Part shown: piece after piece, positions 62,893-64,000 of the stretch | Numbering within the stretch: the first letter of the stretch is position 1 | How the letters are laid out: every line of letters begins with the position of its first letter | Assembly (NCBI RefSeq): GCF_005491205.1 | Contig: NZ_CP028035.1 | Span: 1,612,001-1,676,000, forward strand | Source: Nissabacter sp. SGAir0207 | GTDB lineage: Bacteria; Pseudomonadota; Gammaproteobacteria; Enterobacterales; Enterobacteriaceae | Length of the DNA stretch: 64,000 nucleotides | Reading direction: 5' to 3' | Notes under the pieces: generated by a model | Told to the model about the DNA's origin: nothing | Seen by the model: the letters and a program-made list of their open reading frames with translations, nothing else | Database searches by the model: none | Program-made: the position numbers and the translations under genes

Positions 62893-64000
62893 ATGACCCC
62901 CACCCCAGCCCGCTTGCGGGCGCAAGACTTTATCCTCGCCTCAAAACAGAGTGAGATTGCCGGCCTGCGCCAGCTGCTGCACACCGGCACGCTGGTGGCG
63001 GCGGTCAGCGCGCTGGTGCACGCGCTGCAACGCGAGCGCGGCCTGAGCAACATCCACCTCTCCAACCCTGCCAGCCCGGCGGCGGCCCAGCTACCGGCGC
63101 GCATCCTTGCCGCTGACCGGGCGCTGGAGGCGATCCACCCGCCGCTGGCGCGACTGGATCGCGCCCACCCGCAGGCGGGCAACCTCAGTCGGCTGTTTAA
63201 CCGGGTGGCGGGTGCGCTGCACGGGCTGGAGGGGCTGCCAGCGCTGCGCGAGGCGGTGGCGGCGCAACGCCTCGCGCCGTCGGCGGCGCTGCAACGCTAC
63301 AGCGACATCATCGCCCGCCTGCTGGGCGTGGTGTTTGAGGCCGCCGACGGCTGCGGCAACCCGGCCATCTCAAAGGCGCTGATCGCGCTGTTTGGCCTGA
63401 TGCAGGGCAAGGAGCTGGCGGGGCAGGAGCGGGCGCTCGGCGCGGCGGGCTTTGCCGCCGGGCAACTGGAGGCGGCGGCGCAGCAGCAGTTGATCGACCT
63501 GATTGACGGCCAGGAGCGCTGCCTCCAGACCTTTCTGGCGTTTGCCGACCGCGCGGCGCTGGCCAGCTGGCAGGCGGGGCCGGGGCAGGGCAACCCGGCC
63601 TTTGAGCGGCTGCGGCGGGCGCTCTGCACCGGCCGTGGCCCGCTGCCGCCGGAGACGGCGCAGCCGTGGTTCGAGATCGCCACCGCGCGCATCGACGCGA
63701 TGAAAAGCGTGGAGGAGGGGCTGGCGGAGGCGCTGACCGCCGGTTGCCGGCAGGCATTGGCGGAGGCGGAGCAGATGCTGGCGCGCCAGCATCTCAGCCT
63801 CGCGCCGCTGGCGGCAGGCGGCTATGCGCTGCTATTGCCAGCGGGCGACGGCGAGGCGCGCTATCAGGCCGATGGCGTCAGCCCGCCGCTGGGCCGGGCG
63901 ATTCTGGAGGTGATTCAGGAGCAGGCTCAGCACTTGCAACGGCTGTCGGCGGAGCTGGCGACGCTGCGTACCACGCTGGATGAGCGGCGGCAGGTTGAGC
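62893..64000 (+). CDS. nasR: NasR-type nitrate-sensing antiterminator (3' end outside window)
   Basis: An open frame of at least 369 codons running off the window. The N-terminal two thirds is a NIT (nitrate- and nitrite-sensing) domain: LVHALQRERGLSNIHLSNPA is the family R-ERG motif, with later ARIDAMKSVEEGLAEAL. The following QHLQRLSAELATLRTTLDER is the coiled lead into an ANTAR RNA-binding domain expected beyond the edge. NasR antiterminates the nitrate assimilation operon in Klebsiella. An in-frame ATG at 62878 is an alternative start. The frame is long and GC-biased, so antisense frames are shadows. Confidence 0.88.
   Translation, partial: MTPTPARLRAQDFILASKQSEIAGLRQLLHTGTLVAAVSALVHALQRERGLSNIHLSNPASPAAAQLPARILAADRALEAIHPPLARLDRAHPQAGNLSRLFNRVAGALHGLEGLPALREAVAAQRLAPSAALQRYSDIIARLLGVVFEAADGCGNPAISKALIALFGLMQGKELAGQERALGAAGFAAGQLEAAAQQQLIDLIDGQERCLQTFLAFADRAALASWQAGPGQGNPAFERLRRALCTGRGPLPPETAQPWFEIATARIDAMKSVEEGLAEALTAGCRQALAEAEQMLARQHLSLAPLAAGGYALLLPAGDGEARYQADGVSPPLGRAILEVIQEQAQHLQRLSAELATLRTTLDERRQVE

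Overview
The window looks like the chromosome of an enterobacterium, most likely a high-GC Serratia-like member of the Yersiniaceae. The evidence is protein-level similarity to E. coli, Salmonella and Serratia orthologues (FliG, FliN, FliA, Cbl, ChaA, PutA) and the gene order fliC-fliA-fliZ-dcyD-tcyJLN, putA/putP, efeUOB, phoH, chaA/B/C. No species marker is present, so the genus is an inference.

Layout. (1) 1-864: tail of a type VI secretion (T6SS) locus, with a broken hcp overlapping a putative immunity-type gene. (2) 873-12303: flagellar export, switch and basal-body genes fliR-Q-P-O-N-M-L, fliK-J-I-H-G-F (minus) and the divergent fliE (plus). (3) 12.3-23.3 kb: accessory genes inserted between fliE and fliT. 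They include lipoproteins, a GrlR-like protein, two membrane acyltransferases, a manganese catalase, a YmgB/AriR-type protein, an IraP-like RpoS anti-adaptor, a large GT-C-like membrane protein and an AraC regulator. (4) 23.4-28.4 kb: late flagellar genes fliT-S-D (minus), then fliC, fliA, fliZ (plus), with clear sigma-28 promoters at fliC and fliD. (5) 28.5-31.9 kb: D-cysteine desulfhydrase and the cystine ABC transporter. (6) 32-38.1 kb: putA and putP, divergent around a 650-bp control region with GTTGCA operator half-sites. (7) 38.2-41.6 kb: efeUOB ferrous-iron/heme uptake behind a Fur-box-like site. (8) 42.2-45.9 kb: phoH, with a long unusual leader, then chaA, chaB and chaC.

(9) 45.9-56.05 kb: a less GC-rich island bounded by inverted copies of a large GC-rich repeat, with further internal copies and a 119-bp tandem array. 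It carries a SnoaL-like protein, an SDR, an aldo-keto reductase and an AraC regulator; a phytase-like secreted esterase; and a LysE exporter, YqcI/YcgG protein and LysR regulator. (10) 56.05-61.6 kb: T6SS threonine-phosphorylation genes ppkA, an unknown periplasmic protein, pppA and tagH, plus a Tai4-like immunity protein and an SH3-like lipoprotein, all on the minus strand. No core T6SS gene is present. (11) 61.9-64 kb: a Cbl/CysB-type regulator and the start of a NasR-type nitrate-sensing antiterminator, cut by the window end.

The most unusual signal is the repeat family at 45.9-56.05 kb. It has a module of about 300 bp with a nested GC palindrome, four 119-bp units in tandem, and copies in both orientations at both ends of and inside a compositionally foreign island. 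No transposase or integrase gene is visible in the window.
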